From: an uncultured Clostridium sp.
GTDB taxonomy: Bacteria > Bacillota > Clostridia > TANB77 > CAG-508
Direction: 5' to 3'
Assembly (NCBI GenBank): GCA_900553405.1
Contig: USDF01000022.1
Coordinates: 1 to 29,104 of the forward strand
Length of the DNA stretch: 29,104 nt
Each line of letters begins with the position of its first letter. Positions within the stretch are counted from its first letter, which is position 1. A program made the translations under genes and the position numbers. The notes under the pieces are model-generated. The model did not search any database. It saw only the letters and a list, made by a program, of their open reading frames with translations, and was not told where the DNA came from. This document shows, piece after piece, positions 7,008 through 15,097 of this stretch.

Positions 7008-8819
7008 CTATCTTCTTGCTTCTCTTTCTCTTGTTTTTGTATCTAATGTTTTCTTTCTTAATCTAATATTTTTTGGTGTTACTTCAACAAGTTCGTCTTC
7101 TGCTATAAATTCAATAGCTTTTTCTAGAGACATTTGTAATGGTGGAACTAAACGAAGTGCATCGTCTGAACCTGAAGCTCTTGTATTTGTTAAGTGTTTT
7201 TCTTTACATACATTTATTGCTATATCTTCGTTTCTAGAGTTTATACCAACTATCATTCCTTCATATACATCTACACCAGGACCTATTAAAAGTTCTCCTC
7301 TTTCTTGTGCATTGTATAAACCATATGTTACAGATGTTCCTTGTTCAAATGCTACTAAAACACCCCTTGTTCTAGCTTGTATATCACCTTTAAATGGTTC
7401 ATAGCAGTCAAATATAGAGTTCATTGTACCTGTTCCTTTTGTGTCTGTTAAAAATTCTGTTCTATATCCTATTAAACCTCTTGCAGGTATTTTAAATTCT
7501 ACTTTTGTATGACCTAATTCTGCTGGTTCCATATTAGTCATTTCTGCTTTTCTTCTTCCTAATTTTTCAATAACTGTTCCTATTGATTCATCTGGTACAT
7601 TAACAACTAATTTTTCCATTGGTTCGCATTTTACGCCATCTATTTCTTTGAAAATAACTTTTGGACGAGAAACTAAAAGTTCAAATCCCTCTCTTCTCAT
7701 TGTTTCAATTAATACTGATAAATGAAGTTCTCCACGTCCACATACTTCAAAACTATCTGCTGAATCTGTTTCTTTTACTCTTAAAGATACATTTCTTTCT
7801 AGTTCTTTAAACAATCTATCTCTAATGTGTCTTGATGTAATAAATTGTCCTTCTTTTCCTGCAAATGGTCCATTATTTACACTAAATGTCATAGATACTG
7901 TTGGTTCATCTATATCTACGAAATCTATTTTTTCTGGATGATTTAAATCGCATATTGTTTCTCCAATTCCAATATCTGCAATTCCTGAAAGTGATACGAT
8001 ATCTCCAGCTTGTGCTTCTTCTACTTCAGTTCTTTTTAAACCTTCGTATGTAAATAATTTTGCAACTTTACCTTGTGTTATTTTATCATCTTGTTTGCAA
8101 ATTGCTATTGGCATACCAGATTTAATAGTTCCTCTTTCTATTCTTCCTACTGCAATTCTTCCTAAATAATCATCATAATCTATGTTAGATACTAGCATTT
8201 GAGCTGGTCCTTCGATTTCACATTTAGGTGGTTCAATATATTTTAATATTGTATCAAATATACAGTTTACATTGTCAGATTCTTCATCTAAACTCATTTT
8301 TGCTATTCCATTTTTAGCAGATGCATATATTACTGGGAAATCTAATTGGTCATCACTTGCATTAAGTTCAATAAATAGTTCTAATACTTGATCTACTACT
8401 TTTGCTGGGTTTGAACCTGGTCTATCTATTTTGTTAATTACAACTATTGGTTTTAAGTTAAGTGCTAATGATTTTTTTAGAACTTCTCTTGTTTGAGGCA
8501 TTGGTCCTTCAAAAGCATCTACTAATAGTAAAACACCATCAACTGTTTTTAATACACGTTCAACTTCTCCACCAAAGTCTGCATGGCCTGGTGTATCTAC
8601 TATATTAATTTTTGTACCATTGTACATAACTGATGTGTTTTTAGAAAGAATTGTAATTCCTCTTTCTTTTTCCAAATCATTTGAGTCCATTACTCTTTCT
8701 GCTACTTGTTCGTTTTCTCTAAATACGTGACTTTGTCTTAATAAACAATCTACAAGTGTTGTTTTTCCGTGGTCAACGTGTGCAATTATTGCTATGTTTC
8801 TTATTTTTTCATTTATCAT
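7008..8819 (-). CDS. typA: Ribosome-associated GTPase TypA/BipA
   Basis: A full-length 603-aa translational GTPase. G1 is AHVDHGKT (13-20), followed by RGITI (G2), DTPGHADF (G3) and NKIDRPG (G4). The central part has the domain II barrel, and the C-terminal half carries the TypA-specific region (ARGLIGYRTEFLTDTKGTGTM, then NVCKEKHLTNTRASGSDDALR) instead of the EF-G domain IV. TypA binds the ribosome and helps assembly and translation under stress such as cold; that role is family knowledge. The start is supported by AAGGGG shortly upstream. It follows the rpsA-like gene in the same direction, 100 bases away, with a hairpin between them. Confidence 0.97.
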   Translation of the reverse strand: MINEKIRNIAIIAHVDHGKTTLVDCLLRQSHVFRENEQVAERVMDSNDLEKERGITILSKNTSVMYNGTKINIVDTPGHADFGGEVERVLKTVDGVLLLVDAFEGPMPQTREVLKKSLALNLKPIVVINKIDRPGSNPAKVVDQVLELFIELNASDDQLDFPVIYASAKNGIAKMSLDEESDNVNCIFDTILKYIEPPKCEIEGPAQMLVSNIDYDDYLGRIAVGRIERGTIKSGMPIAICKQDDKITQGKVAKLFTYEGLKRTEVEEAQAGDIVSLSGIADIGIGETICDLNHPEKIDFVDIDEPTVSMTFSVNNGPFAGKEGQFITSRHIRDRLFKELERNVSLRVKETDSADSFEVCGRGELHLSVLIETMRREGFELLVSRPKVIFKEIDGVKCEPMEKLVVNVPDESIGTVIEKLGRRKAEMTNMEPAELGHTKVEFKIPARGLIGYRTEFLTDTKGTGTMNSIFDCYEPFKGDIQARTRGVLVAFEQGTSVTYGLYNAQERGELLIGPGVDVYEGMIVGINSRNEDIAINVCKEKHLTNTRASGSDDALRLVPPLQMSLEKAIEFIAEDELVEVTPKNIRLRKKTLDTKTREREARR

Positions 8820-8861
8820 TTTATTTACCCCTTCTTATATTAAATTTTATCCCATAAAACA

Positions 8862-8879
8862 AGCGATGTCCTCATCGCT
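8862..8879 (-). terminator. Short hairpin between rpsA and typA
   Basis: On the minus strand AGCGATG pairs with CATCGCT around AGGA, followed by TGTTTTA. This compact GC-bearing stem stands out in the AT-rich spacer and probably ends or attenuates the rpsA transcript before typA. Confidence 0.65.
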
Positions 8880-8919
8880 CATTTTAATATTTTTAAAATA
8901 ATTATACTATTTAAATAAT

Positions 8920-10020
8920 TTAAATTTCTTCTTTATATTCGTTAGAAGTTCCTTCTAATTCTTTAATTGATAGTTCTATTCTTTGTGTTTCTAAATCCAT
9001 TTCTATTATTTTAGCATTAACGTTTTGATTTAGTTTTAATTCTTCTTCTGGTTTTGCTATTTTCTTTTCCGCTATTTGTGAAATATGTACTAATCCTTGA
9101 ATTCCTGGTTCTAGTTCTACAAAAACACCAAATGGCATCATTTTTACAACTTTAACTTTTACAATATCTCCTACATGATATTTTTCTGGTACTTTGTTCC
9201 AAGGATTTGGTCCTTTATCTCCATAACTCAATTTTATACGTTTATTTTCTTTATCTAAGTCTATAACTGTTACTTCTATTTCTTGACCTTGTTTTAAAAT
9301 TTCGTCTACTTTTGCATTTCTATCCCAAGAGATTTCTGAAACATGTAATAGCCCTTGTGTTATTCCTAAGTCTACGAAAGCTCCATAAGAACTTAAACTT
9401 GTAACTGTTCCTTTATATTTTTTTCCAACTTCTACGTTATTCCAAAATTCTTCTTGCTTTGCTTTTCTTTCTTCGTCTAATATAGAACGAATTGAACCTA
9501 TTATTCTATTTGCTTTTTGGTCATACTCTGTAATTTTGAATTTAACGTTTTTACCTAAATAAGAATTTATATCTTCTCCTCTAGGTATTCCTGATAATGA
9601 TAGTGGAATAAAAATTCTTGTATCATTTACATTTACGATTAGACCTTTTTCATTAACTTGTGAAACTTTAGCTTCAATGGCTTCATTATTTTTAAATTTT
9701 TCTTCTATCTTAGTTTTGTTTTCACGATTTTTAACTCTTTTATATGATAAAAGTACATTACCTAACCCATCATTTAATTTTAATACATCTGCTGTAATTG
9801 TATCTCCTACTTTAAATTCACTTTTAGGATTTGCATTTTCATCATTACTATATTCTTTTTTAGGAATAATTCCATCAGCTTTGTAGTTAATATCTACAAA
9901 AATTTCTCCGTTAGAAGTTATACTGATAATTTTTCCTGTTACTGTCTTTTCTAATTTTTTCTCTTTCAAAGATTCTTGTTTTAGTAGTTCTTCAAAAGAT
10001 AATTCTTTTTCATTTTCCAT
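8920..10020 (-). CDS. rpsA: S1 RNA-binding domain protein (30S ribosomal protein S1 homologue)
   Basis: A 366-aa protein with four S1 domains, at about residues 26-94, 113-178, 200-267 and 284-354. The last two are the best conserved (GTVTSLSSYGAFVDLG...GLLHVSEISW and VKMMPFGVFVELEPGIQGLVHISQI). The four-domain form is usual for low-GC Firmicutes, shorter than the six-domain Escherichia protein. In many relatives it is encoded right after cmk/plsC/ispH; here about 2.8 kb of accessory DNA separates it from plsC, and no ispH is present in between. It has its own perfect consensus promoter at 10052-10080, so separation from the upstream genes need not affect expression. Confidence 0.9.
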   Translation of the reverse strand: MENEKELSFEELLKQESLKEKKLEKTVTGKIISITSNGEIFVDINYKADGIIPKKEYSNDENANPKSEFKVGDTITADVLKLNDGLGNVLLSYKRVKNRENKTKIEEKFKNNEAIEAKVSQVNEKGLIVNVNDTRIFIPLSLSGIPRGEDINSYLGKNVKFKITEYDQKANRIIGSIRSILDEERKAKQEEFWNNVEVGKKYKGTVTSLSSYGAFVDLGITQGLLHVSEISWDRNAKVDEILKQGQEIEVTVIDLDKENKRIKLSYGDKGPNPWNKVPEKYHVGDIVKVKVVKMMPFGVFVELEPGIQGLVHISQIAEKKIAKPEEELKLNQNVNAKIIEMDLETQRIELSIKELEGTSNEYKEEI

Positions 10021-10051
10021 ATTCTCACCTTATTTATTTTTTAACTATTTT

Positions 10052-10080
10052 ATTATATAGCAATCTATTTTTATTGTCAA
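10052..10080 (-). promoter_or_regulatory. Consensus sigma-A promoter of rpsA
   Basis: On the minus strand TTGACA, 17 bases, TATAAT: a perfect match to the housekeeping consensus, ending about 31 bases before the rpsA start codon. The transposon remnant begins 33 bases upstream of the -35 box and leaves it intact. Confidence 0.88.
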
Positions 10081-10112
10081 CATAATTTTCACAAGTTTTT
10101 GGTAAAAATATT

Positions 10113-10667
10113 TTGTTGTGTCAATGATGTGAAACAAAATAAATAAAATTGAATAAGTGATTTAAATCATATATAATTGAGTTGCAAAACAAAAATTATA
10201 TAAAGGAGATTTAAATCACTTATGAATAATAGTATAACAGAAAATAATAAAAAAAGATACCTTCCACATGATATTAACACAAGAAAATATGCAGTAGAGA
10301 TGTATAGAAAATAGATTATGTATGTAGAAAATACCATATTTCAAGGGTTTCATTATGGAGATAGAATAAAAAATATAATACCCAAAAGAATATAGGAGAA
10401 AAATGGCAAATGGATGTTAAATATGTACCAAATGAATGCAAGAGTAGACACATACCAGAGGATAAAAAATTCTATCAATACACATATATAGATGAAGCAA
10501 CAAGAGAAAGATATTTAAAAAGATCAAATAATATTCCAATGGCAGTATTAGGATATTTAACACCAAAAGAAAAGCGTAATAAACTAAAAGTATTTGGAAT
10601 AATTAGTTATGCAGTTTAATTATACATTGATTTTATATATTTTTGTTTCACATCATTGACACAACAA
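10113..10667 (+). mobile_element. Internally deleted insertion sequence (MITE-like), about 555 bp
   Basis: The ends are perfect 27-bp inverted repeats: TTGTTGTGTCAATGATGTGA... at 10113-10139, and its reverse complement at 10641-10667. Between them are remnants of one DDE transposase: its N-terminus and two joined pieces of its catalytic and C-terminal regions. The central part, including most of the catalytic core, is gone. The element cannot move by itself but retains both ends, so a full-length copy elsewhere could mobilise it. No clear target duplication was found. It lies just upstream of the rpsA promoter. Confidence 0.9.
10222..10619 (+). pseudogene. Remnant of a DDE (rve-type) transposase
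   Basis: An AAAGGAGA ribosome binding site and ATG at 10222 begin NNSITENNKKRYLPHDINTR and KYAVEMYRK, the N-terminus of an integrase-core transposase, which stops at a TAG after about 30 codons. After some degenerate sequence, 10410 onward encodes MDVKYVPNECKSR and FYQYTYIDEATRERYL, the WQ(M/I)DVKYVP region with the first catalytic Asp. This passes straight into KRSNNIPMAVLGYLTPKEK, which belongs at the transposase C-terminus. The second Asp and the Glu of the catalytic triad are therefore deleted. The family looks like the IS481/IS3-type rve group; the exact family is not certain. Confidence 0.85.
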
Positions 10668-10704
10668 CAAATAGTCTATTCTTTTTTTGAATAGGCTATT
10701 TGTT
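10666..10704. terminator. Hairpin at the right edge of the transposon remnant
   Basis: AACAAATAG-T-CTATTC pairs with GAATAG-G-CTATTTGTT (15 pairs and one T-G) around seven Ts. It begins inside the end of the inverted repeat and lies upstream of the gene at 10774. It may act as a transcriptional insulator, but the T tail is short. Confidence 0.55.
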
Positions 10705-10773
10705 TTGGAAAAATTTATGATATAATAATAAAAATAGTAATTATATTTATAAATTAGAAAGAGAGAAAAAGAT

Positions 10774-11187
10774 ATGTGTGGTAAACAAAAAATTTTTATT
10801 TTAATAGGAACGATAATAATTATAGTAGAGAGTTTTATAATTGGGTTGATTATAAGAAAAATGAATGAAGTAAATGATGATTTAGCAATTATGACATATG
10901 GTCAAACATTTTATGCAAATATAGAGAGAATAAAACAATATAATGATGGCAGTTTTCAGGTTAATGTAAAAGGTTTAGAAGTAAACGATATAAATTATCG
11001 AGAAAATTTTATATTTAAAGTAGATGATAGTATTAATATAACTTGGAGAGGTAAAAAAATTAAAGTTTCGGACTTGAAAGAAGGAAATACTATATCTATT
11101 ACATTCATAGATGAAATTATAAATACTATTAGCCCTACACCATTAAAAGAAGTTGTAAAAATACAAATTTTAGATGATGAAATATAA
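10774..11187 (+). CDS. Membrane-anchored protein of unknown function (possibly DUF3221-like)
   Basis: A 137-aa protein with one N-terminal hydrophobic segment (residues 7-27, FILIGTIIIIVESFIIGLII) and a small soluble domain that should face outside. The soluble part alternates beta-strand-like stretches with IKVSDLKEGNTISITF near its end, a pattern seen in DUF3221-type OB-fold domains; this is a weak resemblance, not an identification. An extended -10 (TGATATAAT, TATAAT at 10721-10726) lies upstream, and the ribosome binding site is weak (AAAGAGAG). It sits in the accessory island between a transposon remnant and a decayed frame. Confidence 0.6.
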   Translation: MCGKQKIFILIGTIIIIVESFIIGLIIRKMNEVNDDLAIMTYGQTFYANIERIKQYNDGSFQVNVKGLEVNDINYRENFIFKVDDSINITWRGKKIKVSDLKEGNTISITFIDEIINTISPTPLKEVVKIQILDDEI

Positions 11188-11407
11188 CAACAACGTACAG
11201 CTTTCAAATTTGTATCTATAGTTGGATAGAATACAAATATTATTATACCAGTGAGGCATGTTGAAAAATAATTATAATTTTTGATTGTGTCAAAGTTTAA
11301 TTTTTTTCTAACTAGATTTATGCCTAAGAAATGAAATAGAATATAAAGATGAATTTATTATTTTTTGTGTTATATCGACTCTAATTATTATAGAAAATGA
11401 TAATTAG

Positions 11408-11637
11408 TATAATTGTACTACTTGGTATAGAATTGACAAAGAAGTCGATAATTAATGGATAGCCATTGAACCTAATGATAATACTATTTCTGATGAATTA
11501 TCACTATATCAAATTTTTAAATTTCAAATTGATAGGTCAAATATATATGGAATATTAGAAAAATAACAATATAGATTAATAAAAACTATTTTTGATAATG
11601 AAAATCAATATTTTGGGGTAAAAATTTCAATTAACTA
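11408..11637 (+). pseudogene. Decayed reading frame in a gene-free stretch
   Basis: The 613 bases between 11188 and 11800 hold no intact gene. From 11408 one frame reads WYRIDKEVDN, stop, WIAIEPNDNTISDELSLYQI and FKFQIDRSNIYGILEK, stop, then after a one-base shift TIFDNENQYFGVKISIN to a stop at 11637. This looks like coding sequence with two nonsense changes and one frameshift. No family was recognised. The rest of the stretch (11188-11407) shows nothing I can assign. Confidence 0.4.
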
Positions 11638-11696
11638 AGAAATTATTAAGAGATAGTTACATTTCCTTATTATTGTGCAAAGGTGAAAAAATGTCG

Positions 11697-11728
11697 AAAA
11701 AGGAAAAAAGGAAATTTTTTCCTTTTTT
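11697..11728 (+). terminator. Terminator-like hairpin before the protease gene
   Basis: AAAAAGGAAAAAA pairs with TTTTTTCCTTTTT around GGAAA, followed by more A/T-rich sequence. It would end rightward transcription from the decayed region before the protease gene. Confidence 0.55.
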
Positions 11729-11800
11729 AAGGAATTTTTATTGAAAAATTATAAAGTATATGATAGCATATTTGTATAATAAAGAAAGGGGAAGTTTTCT

Positions 11801-12802
11801 ATGGAAAAAAGCTTCTTAGTTAAATCATTTATTCTTTTACTTATTATTACAATGCTTTCATTTACAATTATGAACTTTACAGTTCAAGCTGCTGACAATG
11901 CCTCATTACAGACAGACAGAATTAATATAGGAGGTGAAACTGTTGATGAAATAACAATAGAAAATTCTGATATAGAAACAGGTCCTATATTACAATATGA
12001 TGCTACCACTGGAGAAACAACAGAAATCAATATGGATGAAGTTAGACAAAATATTTTACAAAAAAATAGTAGAATTGTAAAAAGGTTAGACAGGATAGAA
12101 CCATTTGATCCATTAGCCTCTCAGCAAAATAAATCCTCTATTACTCCATATAGTACAACTTTTAATAAAGTTTCAAACACATCTGATTTTCCTTATAGAG
12201 TAACTTGCCGTATATCTGTTGAGGTTTATGGGAAATATGCTTCTGCGTCAGGATTTTTGGTTGGTTCAAATATTCTTCTTACTGCTGCACATTGTGTAAT
12301 GAATGAAAATGATAATGACAACATATTTGCTCAATGGACGGCTTATCCTGCATACAATAATGGAGCATATAATGGAATAAAAGCAGGTTTGTCAAGAATC
12401 ATTTATCCTTCTAGTTGGAAGCAAAACCATTCAAATGAAAACGATTGGTGCATTTGTATATTAGATGATAATATTGGTTCACAGGTAGGCTGGTATGGCG
12501 CTCAAGCATATGGTACAAATGGAGAGATGGATGATTTATCTGTAAGAGCAATTGGCTATCCTTCAAATCCTGGTAGCTCATTATATCAATATTATACATA
12601 TGGAAATTTATCTTGGATAAAGAATGGAAGTTTTGACACATCTTCTAAAATTGTTGAAGGAATGAGTGGAGGACCTATTTCACGTACATCTGATAATTGT
12701 GCTGTCGGTTTAGTAAAAGGATATTATACATTAAGACCAGATACAGGAATAGGAGTAAGAATAACTCAACAAATTATTGACTTAATAAGAGAGAATAGAT
12801 AG
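11801..12802 (+). CDS. Secreted trypsin-like serine protease, V8/glutamyl endopeptidase type
   Basis: A 333-aa exported protease. Residues 1-30 form a signal peptide (charged start, hydrophobic core, cleavage likely after VQA). Residues 31-~118 look like a propeptide. The catalytic domain of the S1B/V8 type has LLTAAHCV (His164), NENDWCICILD (Asp215) and EGMSGGPI (Ser289), with RAIGYPSNPG before the serine as in Staphylococcus V8 and Bacillus glutamyl endopeptidases. Preference for cutting after Glu is inferred from family only. AAAGGGGAAG precedes the ATG; a TATAAT at 11775-11780 could be the -10 box, but no good -35 box was seen. It is a lone rightward gene in a predominantly leftward region beside transposon remnants, consistent with acquisition. 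Confidence 0.9.
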   Translation: MEKSFLVKSFILLLIITMLSFTIMNFTVQAADNASLQTDRINIGGETVDEITIENSDIETGPILQYDATTGETTEINMDEVRQNILQKNSRIVKRLDRIEPFDPLASQQNKSSITPYSTTFNKVSNTSDFPYRVTCRISVEVYGKYASASGFLVGSNILLTAAHCVMNENDNDNIFAQWTAYPAYNNGAYNGIKAGLSRIIYPSSWKQNHSNENDWCICILDDNIGSQVGWYGAQAYGTNGEMDDLSVRAIGYPSNPGSSLYQYYTYGNLSWIKNGSFDTSSKIVEGMSGGPISRTSDNCAVGLVKGYYTLRPDTGIGVRITQQIIDLIRENR

Positions 12803-12834
12803 AATCATAAAAATCAAATAAAAGTTTTAAAAAA

Positions 12835-12869
12835 ATTACCACAAAAGTGTCAAGTACTTTTGTGGTAAT
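12835..12869 (-). terminator. Strong terminator of plsC (also faces the protease gene)
   Basis: ATTACCACAAAAGT pairs perfectly with ACTTTTGTGGTAAT (14 bp, 7-base loop). On the minus strand it is followed by seven Ts, so it ends the leftward cmk-plsC transcript; on the plus strand the tail is poorer. Confidence 0.88.
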
Positions 12870-12881
12870 TCAGTAGTTTTA

Positions 12882-13475
12882 TTATTTTGTAAGCTCTAAT
12901 ATTTTCTCCATTAAATCTTCTGTTATTTTATCTAATGCTTCTTCATCATTTTTATCATAATTGCTATAATCTAATGGTTTTCCATATCTAATTATTGCTT
13001 TTGAAAATGGACCTGTTTTTCCAGATATTCCAACTGGAACTATTTTAGCACCAGTTCTTAATGCAAAAAATGCTGCACCATCTTTTACTTTTTCTCCTTT
13101 TGCTAGTCCATTTCTTGTTCCTTCTGGAAAAAGTGCTATACATTCTCCATTTTTTAAATATCTTAAAGATTGCTTTATCGCATTTATATCTTTTGAATCT
13201 CTTAATACTGGTATAGTTTCAAATACCCATCCTAGAAATGCAAAAAATTTATTTTTGTATAAAGTTCCTTTTGCTAAAAAATGACAATTTCTTTTTGCTG
13301 TTACTTTAATTAAAACTGGATCTAAAAATGTTCTATGATTTCCACAAAATATAACTGGCTCATCCATAGGAATATTTTCTCTTCCCTCTATTTTCATTCT
13401 ATGAAAAATTATACAATAAACATATAAAACTTTTTCTATAAAAATAGCAAGTCCTCTTTTTAGTTTCTTTCCCAT
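12882..13475 (-). CDS. plsC: 1-acyl-sn-glycerol-3-phosphate acyltransferase (PlsC family)
   Basis: A 197-aa membrane-associated acyltransferase that makes phosphatidic acid for phospholipid synthesis. The catalytic motif GNHRTFLDP gives His47 and Asp52 (HX4D), and FPEGTR (116-121) binds the glycerol phosphate. One N-terminal hydrophobic stretch (about 8-24) anchors it. The ribosome binding site AAAGGAAA precedes the start. It lies 17 bases after cmk, and the pair is common in Firmicutes. A strong terminator follows within 15 bases. Confidence 0.92.
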   Translation of the reverse strand: MGKKLKRGLAIFIEKVLYVYCIIFHRMKIEGRENIPMDEPVIFCGNHRTFLDPVLIKVTAKRNCHFLAKGTLYKNKFFAFLGWVFETIPVLRDSKDINAIKQSLRYLKNGECIALFPEGTRNGLAKGEKVKDGAAFFALRTGAKIVPVGISGKTGPFSKAIIRYGKPLDYSNYDKNDEEALDKITEDLMEKILELTK

Positions 13476-13492
13476 TTATACCATTTCCTTTC

Positions 13493-14173
13493 TTAAAAAT
13501 TTTTGTTTTTATATTTTTCTGTTATTATTTTTTTTACTTTTTCTTTTACTTCTTCGATACTTAAATTTGTAGTATCTATATAAATTGCATCTTCCGCTAT
13601 TTTTAAAGCTCCTATTTCTTTTTCTTTGTCATTTTTATCACGAATTTGAATATTTTTTAGCACTTCCTCATATGTCATTTCTATGCCTTTTTCTTGCATT
13701 TCTTTATATCTTCTTTTAGCTCTTTCTTCTTCATCCGCATCTAAATAAATTTTTACATCAGCATTTGGAAACACATATGTTGTAATATCTCTTCCTTCCA
13801 TTATAACATCTTTTCCTTTTGCCAAGTTTCTTTGAACTTCTACCATTGCAAATCTAACTTCCACTATTGAAGATACTTGAGATACTATTTTTGTGACTTC
13901 TTTACTTCTTATCTCGCTTGTTACATCTTCATTATTTAAATATACTTTTTGAATACCTTGTTCATTTTTCATATCTATATGAATATTAGGTAATGATTCT
14001 ATTATTTTTTCTTTTTCTTCTAATTTTATATTATTTTTAATTGCATATAAAGCTACACATCTATATGTTGCTCCTGTATCTATATTAACTAATCCCATTT
14101 CTTTTGAAATTAAACTTGTTATTGTTCCTTTTCCTGTACCTGCAGGTCCATCCATTGCTACTATAAATGACAT
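13493..14173 (-). CDS. cmk: Cytidylate kinase
   Basis: A full-length 226-aa CMP/dCMP kinase. The P-loop is GPAGTGKG (9-16), followed by NIDTGATYRCVALYA (substrate region), EGRDITTYVFPNADVKIYLDA and the lid ERAKRRYKE. It phosphorylates CMP and dCMP for nucleotide recycling. Part of a leftward run with the P-loop/Asp23 protein upstream (75-base gap) and plsC downstream (17 bases). Confidence 0.96.
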   Translation of the reverse strand: MSFIVAMDGPAGTGKGTITSLISKEMGLVNIDTGATYRCVALYAIKNNIKLEEKEKIIESLPNIHIDMKNEQGIQKVYLNNEDVTSEIRSKEVTKIVSQVSSIVEVRFAMVEVQRNLAKGKDVIMEGRDITTYVFPNADVKIYLDADEEERAKRRYKEMQEKGIEMTYEEVLKNIQIRDKNDKEKEIGALKIAEDAIYIDTTNLSIEEVKEKVKKIITEKYKNKNF

Positions 14174-14248
14174 ATTTTTTCCTCTTTTCTTAATTTTAGT
14201 TATCTATTAAATTAAATTTGATTATCTACAACAATTAATATAATCTTC

Positions 14249-15085
14249 TTAATCTTTTTTCTGTGGCATTTCTATTGATTTAGCTATTACTGTTATTTTT
14301 TGTACATTCATGGTTGTTGATTTTTCAATTTCTTTTACGCATTTTTCTTTAAATTCTTTTAATTCTTTTATAATACTATGACCATATATTACTGCTACTT
14401 CCATATAAATAGATGGTCCTTCTCCGTAATTTTCCACTCTGGTTCTCATTACTCTTGATATTCCTTCCGCCTTTTTAGCTAAATATTCTACTATTTGGCG
14501 AAATACTGTGTCTGAAATTGTAAAATTACCCAAGTAACTAAATGTAGGTCTTATTATTGATTTTTCTGATATATATGGTTTATTTCCGCTTCCCTTTGAC
14601 TTAAATATTTGTAGTGGGTCTAATATATAACCTGAAAAATCTTTCTTTATCTCAAATGTAGGAACAGGTATTACATGTTTTCCTTGTGTTACCCTTATGT
14701 TTCTAGCTGTTTTCATTTCTGTTTCTGTTGCTACATCTTGAATATATATTGTTTTTTGTATTTTAGGTAGACCTAAGTTTTCTGCAATTTTTTCTACCAT
14801 TCCATCTGATGTTCCTAAAATTAGAATTGATTCTGGTTTTAATTTTTTTATAGCTTTTTGCATTTCTTTTCTTTCTTTTTCATCTATAAAAATAGCATGT
14901 TTTACAGTTTCAATTTTTGTTGGTGCTTTTTTTGCAGACTCTCCTGCTACTACCTCATTTTCATTTACCAAAAGTCCATCATCTATAATATAAGAAATAT
15001 TATTTTCTCCTGCTACCATTTGTGCCCTGTAACTTTTCCCTGTTCCAGAAGGTCCAACAAATGCATATACTCTTATATCTTTCAT
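14249..15085 (-). CDS. P-loop ATPase fused to an Asp23/Gls24-like domain
   Basis: A 278-aa two-part protein. The N-terminal half has a Walker A motif GPSGTGKS (11-18) and ILILGTSDGM near 87-96, so it is a small P-loop nucleotide-binding domain. The C-terminal part, about 176-270, resembles the Asp23/Gls24 alkaline-shock domain (FTISDTVFRQIVEYLAKKAE, then GPSIYMEVAVIYGHSI and VQKITVIAKSIE). Asp23 proteins are usually stand-alone envelope-stress proteins, so the fusion is uncommon. Its location upstream of cmk suggests a housekeeping role in Clostridia, but the function is unknown. The start overlaps no other gene; 12 bases separate it from the upstream glycosyltransferase, so the two are probably co-transcribed. 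Confidence 0.75.
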   Translation of the reverse strand: MKDIRVYAFVGPSGTGKSYRAQMVAGENNISYIIDDGLLVNENEVVAGESAKKAPTKIETVKHAIFIDEKERKEMQKAIKKLKPESILILGTSDGMVEKIAENLGLPKIQKTIYIQDVATETEMKTARNIRVTQGKHVIPVPTFEIKKDFSGYILDPLQIFKSKGSGNKPYISEKSIIRPTFSYLGNFTISDTVFRQIVEYLAKKAEGISRVMRTRVENYGEGPSIYMEVAVIYGHSIIKELKEFKEKCVKEIEKSTTMNVQKITVIAKSIEMPQKKD

Positions 15086-15097
15086 ACATTTTCTCCT

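Noticed and set aside
11188..11407. Start of the gene-free stretch before the protease
   Set aside because: No frame with coding character, repeat or hairpin stood out; only AT-rich sequence was seen.
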